A program made the translations under genes and the position numbers. From Gammaproteobacteria bacterium (GTDB lineage: Bacteria > Pseudomonadota > Gammaproteobacteria > Xanthomonadales > Wenzhouxiangellaceae): a stretch of 34,823 nt of DNA. The notes under the pieces were generated by a model that did not search any database, had not been told where the DNA came from, and saw only the letters and a list, made by a program, of their open reading frames with translations. The stretch is from assembly GCA_003561495.1 (NCBI GenBank), contig PWWM01000251.1:1-34823 (forward strand), read 5' to 3'. Positions 32,583 through 34,823 of the stretch are shown here, piece after piece. Within the stretch, counting starts at the first letter, position 1, and every line of letters begins with the position of its first letter.

Positions 32583-33910
32583 GCAAGCTGCCACTGATGA
32601 CCCGTGAGCTCGATGATGTCATCGCCTGGCGGGCAGGCCGAACGGTCACGGCCGCCGAGTTCATCTTCCAGGCCCGCTGGCTGGCCGACAGGCTGCGTCG
32701 CGAGGACCAGGTCATCAATCTTTGCCAGGACCGTCACACCTTCAGCCTGGCCTTTGCCGCGGCCATCCTGGCCCAGACCACCACCTTGCTGCCGGCCAAC
32801 CGTCTGCCCGACACGGTGGACGCGCTGGTCAATCGCTATCCCGGTTGCCTGATTCTCAGCGACCAGGCCATTGACGGGCTGCACCATCCCATGCTCGATC
32901 CCGGCATGGCGCTTGACCAGTCCGGTCGCGCCGAGCAGGTGCCCGAACCGGATGAGTCCCTGCTGGCCGCGGTAGTGTTTACCTCCGGCAGCACCGGCCC
33001 GTCCTCGGCAGTCGAAAAGCCGTGGCGCACCCTGCATGACTCCAGCCTGATCAATGCCGCCGAGTATGGACCGCAGGAACGGGCTCACGTACTGGCCACC
33101 GTGCCGCCACAACACATGTGGGGGCTGGAAACCTCGGTGTTGCTGCCGTGGTTCGGGCCGGCCATCATTGCCAGCGCCCAGCCGTTCTTTGCCGCCGACA
33201 TCATCGCCCTGCTCGATCAGTTGCCACGGCCGCGAGCCCTGGTCTCGACACCGATCCACTTGAGAAATCTGGCTGAATCCGGCTTCGACATTCCAACCAT
33301 CGATCGCATTTACTCGGCCACCGCGCCGCTGGGCGCGAAACTGGCCGGCGAACTGGAGCGGCAAACCTCGGCGCGAGTCACCGAGGTCTATGGCTGTTCC
33401 GAAGCCGGCTGCCTGGCGCACCGCCGCGCGGCACGCGATGAGCCCTGGCAACTGTTCAAGGCCTTTTCCCTGCTCGAGGACCACGGACAATTCCGGGTCC
33501 ATGCCGAACACCTGCCCGAGGACGTCACCCTGCTCGATCACCTGGACGTGCTCGATGACGGTCGCTTTCGCCTGGCCGGCCGCCATGGTGACCTGGTCAA
33601 TATTGCCGGCAAGCGCGCCTCGCTGGCCGAGCTGACCCAGCGGCTGCTGGATATCAGCGGCGTGACCGATGGGGTGATTTTCCAACCGCCCGAGAACGAT
33701 GAGGGCCGGGTCACCCGCCTGGCCGCGCTGGTGGTCGCCCCGCAATTGAGCGAACGCCAGATTCGCCAGGCCCTGTCCAGGCGCATCGACCCGGCTTTCA
33801 TGCCGCGCCCCTTGCGCCGGGTCCCAGCCCTGCCGAGAGCCGAGAGCGGCAAACTGCCCCATCAGTCCCTGGTCCATTTCTACCAACAGGTCTGCGAGCC
33901 GGCTCGATGA
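32579..33910 (+). CDS. AMP-dependent aryl/acyl-ACP ligase
   Basis: This 443-residue adenylate-forming enzyme carries the nucleotide loop TSGSTG (135-140), TPIHL, YSATAPLG, and the A5 motif TEVYGCSEAG (268-277). The usual 'PKG' following the loop is replaced by PSSAVEK, so the loop Lys is shifted. A C-terminal subdomain follows LAGRHGDLVNIAGKR, with the catalytic Lys probably in RAESGKLPH. It would activate the hydroxybenzoate starter and load it on the ACP. The start is the ATG that overlaps the preceding stop. The frame runs upstream into the membrane-protein gene but lacks conserved sequence there. Confidence 0.9.
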   Translation: MSKLPLMTRELDDVIAWRAGRTVTAAEFIFQARWLADRLRREDQVINLCQDRHTFSLAFAAAILAQTTTLLPANRLPDTVDALVNRYPGCLILSDQAIDGLHHPMLDPGMALDQSGRAEQVPEPDESLLAAVVFTSGSTGPSSAVEKPWRTLHDSSLINAAEYGPQERAHVLATVPPQHMWGLETSVLLPWFGPAIIASAQPFFAADIIALLDQLPRPRALVSTPIHLRNLAESGFDIPTIDRIYSATAPLGAKLAGELERQTSARVTEVYGCSEAGCLAHRRAARDEPWQLFKAFSLLEDHGQFRVHAEHLPEDVTLLDHLDVLDDGRFRLAGRHGDLVNIAGKRASLAELTQRLLDISGVTDGVIFQPPENDEGRVTRLAALVVAPQLSERQIRQALSRRIDPAFMPRPLRRVPALPRAESGKLPHQSLVHFYQQVCEPAR

Positions 33911-34215
33911 CCGAAGTCAGGGTGGACTACACCGAGGCCGACGATCACCCGGCCCTGCCGGGACATTTTCCCGGCCACCCGGTCATCCCCGGCGTGGTCT
34001 TGCTGGGTCGGGTGCATGAGCTGGCCCGCGAGCAACTGGGGTTTTCGTCCGGAGCCAGCCGCTGGCAGCGCATCAAGTTTCTGCGACCGGTCGGGCCCGG
34101 ACAGACCTGCACGATCACCCTGGACGGTGACCGGGAGGCGTTTTCCTTTGTCATTACCACCGACGGGAATCAGCCGGTGGCCCGTGGACAGTGTCGACAT
34201 GTCCCACTGGCGTGA
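33907..34215 (+). CDS. Hotdog-fold 3-hydroxyacyl-ACP dehydratase-like protein
   Basis: The product has 102 residues in the FabZ/ApeI-like hotdog fold. The N-terminal active-site stretch reads LPGHFPGHPVIPGVVLL with His20, like the GHFPxxPVxPG of FabZ. It lacks a clear second-subunit catalytic Glu at the usual FabZ place, so activity may need a partner. It would dehydrate the 3-hydroxyacyl intermediate in each elongation cycle of the polyene. It overlaps the ligase gene by 4 bp and the acyltransferase gene by 17 bp. Confidence 0.85.
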   Translation: MTEVRVDYTEADDHPALPGHFPGHPVIPGVVLLGRVHELAREQLGFSSGASRWQRIKFLRPVGPGQTCTITLDGDREAFSFVITTDGNQPVARGQCRHVPLA

Positions 34216-34823
34216 GCGCCCGGAGGGCGGCAACCGCTTCTGGCTGGCCCTGATTCGCTGGGTCATCCTCAACATCGGGCGCGGTTTCGCCCAGTTCTTC
34301 ATGGTCCCGACCGCGCTGTATTTCTACCTGGTTCGGGGTGTCGAGCGCCGCGCCTCAAAGCGCTGGCTTGAACAGGTCCAGGCGCCGCGCCGCGGCTTTG
34401 TCGGCGTGATCACTCACATCTATACGTTCGCCATCACCATTGTCGACCGGGTGCTGCTGCTGGCCGGTCGCGAGGATGAGCTCGATATCCGCGCCGAAGG
34501 CGTCGATGAACTGATCGAGGTGCTGCGCAATGGCAACGGCGCCCTGCTGCTGGGTTCGCACCTGGGCAGTTTCGAGGCCATTCGAGTGTTCAGCCGCAAA
34601 GCGCCGGAGGAGTGCCGCTACCTCAAGGTGGTCATGGACCGCCAGCAGAACTCGCTGATCACCCGCATGCTCGAGGAGATCAATCCGGACATTCGCGATA
34701 CGGTCATCGATGCCCGCCAGCCCGGTCCGCAGATCATCCTGCAAGCCTCCGAGGCGCTGTCGGAAGGGGCAATGGTGGCCATGCTGGCCGATCGAATCTA
34801 CCGCTCGGAAGCCTCGGTCAAGG
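34199..34823 (+). CDS. LpxL-like lysophospholipid/lipid A acyltransferase, 3' end cut by the window edge
   Basis: 208 residues are visible from the ATG at 34199, and the frame is open to the right edge. The acyltransferase motif HX4E is present as HLGSFE (His121, Glu126), after a membrane-associated N-terminus (FWLALIRWVILNIGRG and a second hydrophobic stretch). This is the LpxL/HtrB-type fold. In aryl-polyene and xanthomonadin clusters an enzyme of this kind is thought to attach the polyene acyl chain to a lipid or sugar headgroup in the envelope. The start lies within the hotdog gene, and no strong alternative is seen. Confidence 0.88.
   Translation, partial: MSHWRERPEGGNRFWLALIRWVILNIGRGFAQFFMVPTALYFYLVRGVERRASKRWLEQVQAPRRGFVGVITHIYTFAITIVDRVLLLAGREDELDIRAEGVDELIEVLRNGNGALLLGSHLGSFEAIRVFSRKAPEECRYLKVVMDRQQNSLITRMLEEINPDIRDTVIDARQPGPQIILQASEALSEGAMVAMLADRIYRSEASVK

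Overview
The window looks like a chromosomal segment of a GC-rich gammaproteobacterium. The evidence is a fused bifunctional hisB, a long-form hisG, a complete compact his operon headed by a TrpR-family regulator, and a xanthomonadin/aryl-polyene type pigment cluster. These together suggest the Xanthomonadales or a neighbouring group such as Wenzhouxiangellaceae. That placement is inferred from gene content only. No rRNA, tRNA, CRISPR array, insertion sequence or phage gene was seen.

Layout. (1) 1-8058: a truncated secreted subtilisin-like protease (minus strand); an ABC-2 exporter pair of the YadGH type (minus); a divergent operon of a secreted alpha/beta hydrolase and a NatAB-like ABC-2 exporter (plus); and a secreted protein of unknown function (minus). 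(2) 8059-13150: a DUF1295 membrane protein, glmS with its terminator, two tandem small acidic peptides that resemble each other (minus), and an EamA-type transporter followed by a perfect 29-bp inverted repeat. (3) 13120-20636: a YerC/TrpR-like regulator with a palindromic operator at its own start, then hisG-hisD-hisC-hisB-hisH-hisA-hisF-hisIE. Most of these genes overlap at their stop/start codons. Heptamer repeats flank the hisGDCB block in opposite orientation. (4) 20622-24652, all minus strand: an EAL-domain protein, a creatininase-family amidohydrolase, a lipoprotein hydrolase, a small periplasmic protein and a DUF218 membrane protein. An inverted pair of REP-like hairpins lies among them. 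(5) 24745-34823: the pigment cluster.

How the pigment genes fit together (family knowledge plus inference). A chorismatase like XanB2/FkbO/Hyg5 would convert chorismate to hydroxybenzoate. An AMP-dependent ligase would activate the aryl starter for a dedicated acyl carrier protein. A ketosynthase with a ketosynthase-like chain-length factor, together with a hotdog dehydratase, would build the polyene. One or two flavin-dependent halogenase-like enzymes could halogenate or oxidise the aryl head. A GT2 glycosyltransferase, a small membrane protein and an LpxL-type acyltransferase (cut by the right edge) would decorate the product and attach it to the envelope. The ketoreductase, methyltransferase and outer-membrane export genes usual in such clusters are not in view and probably lie to the right.

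The least explained items are the two small acidic peptides at 11145-11823, the 29-bp palindrome at 12981-13059, the REP-like hairpins with compensatory stem changes, and the heptamer repeats in the his operon.
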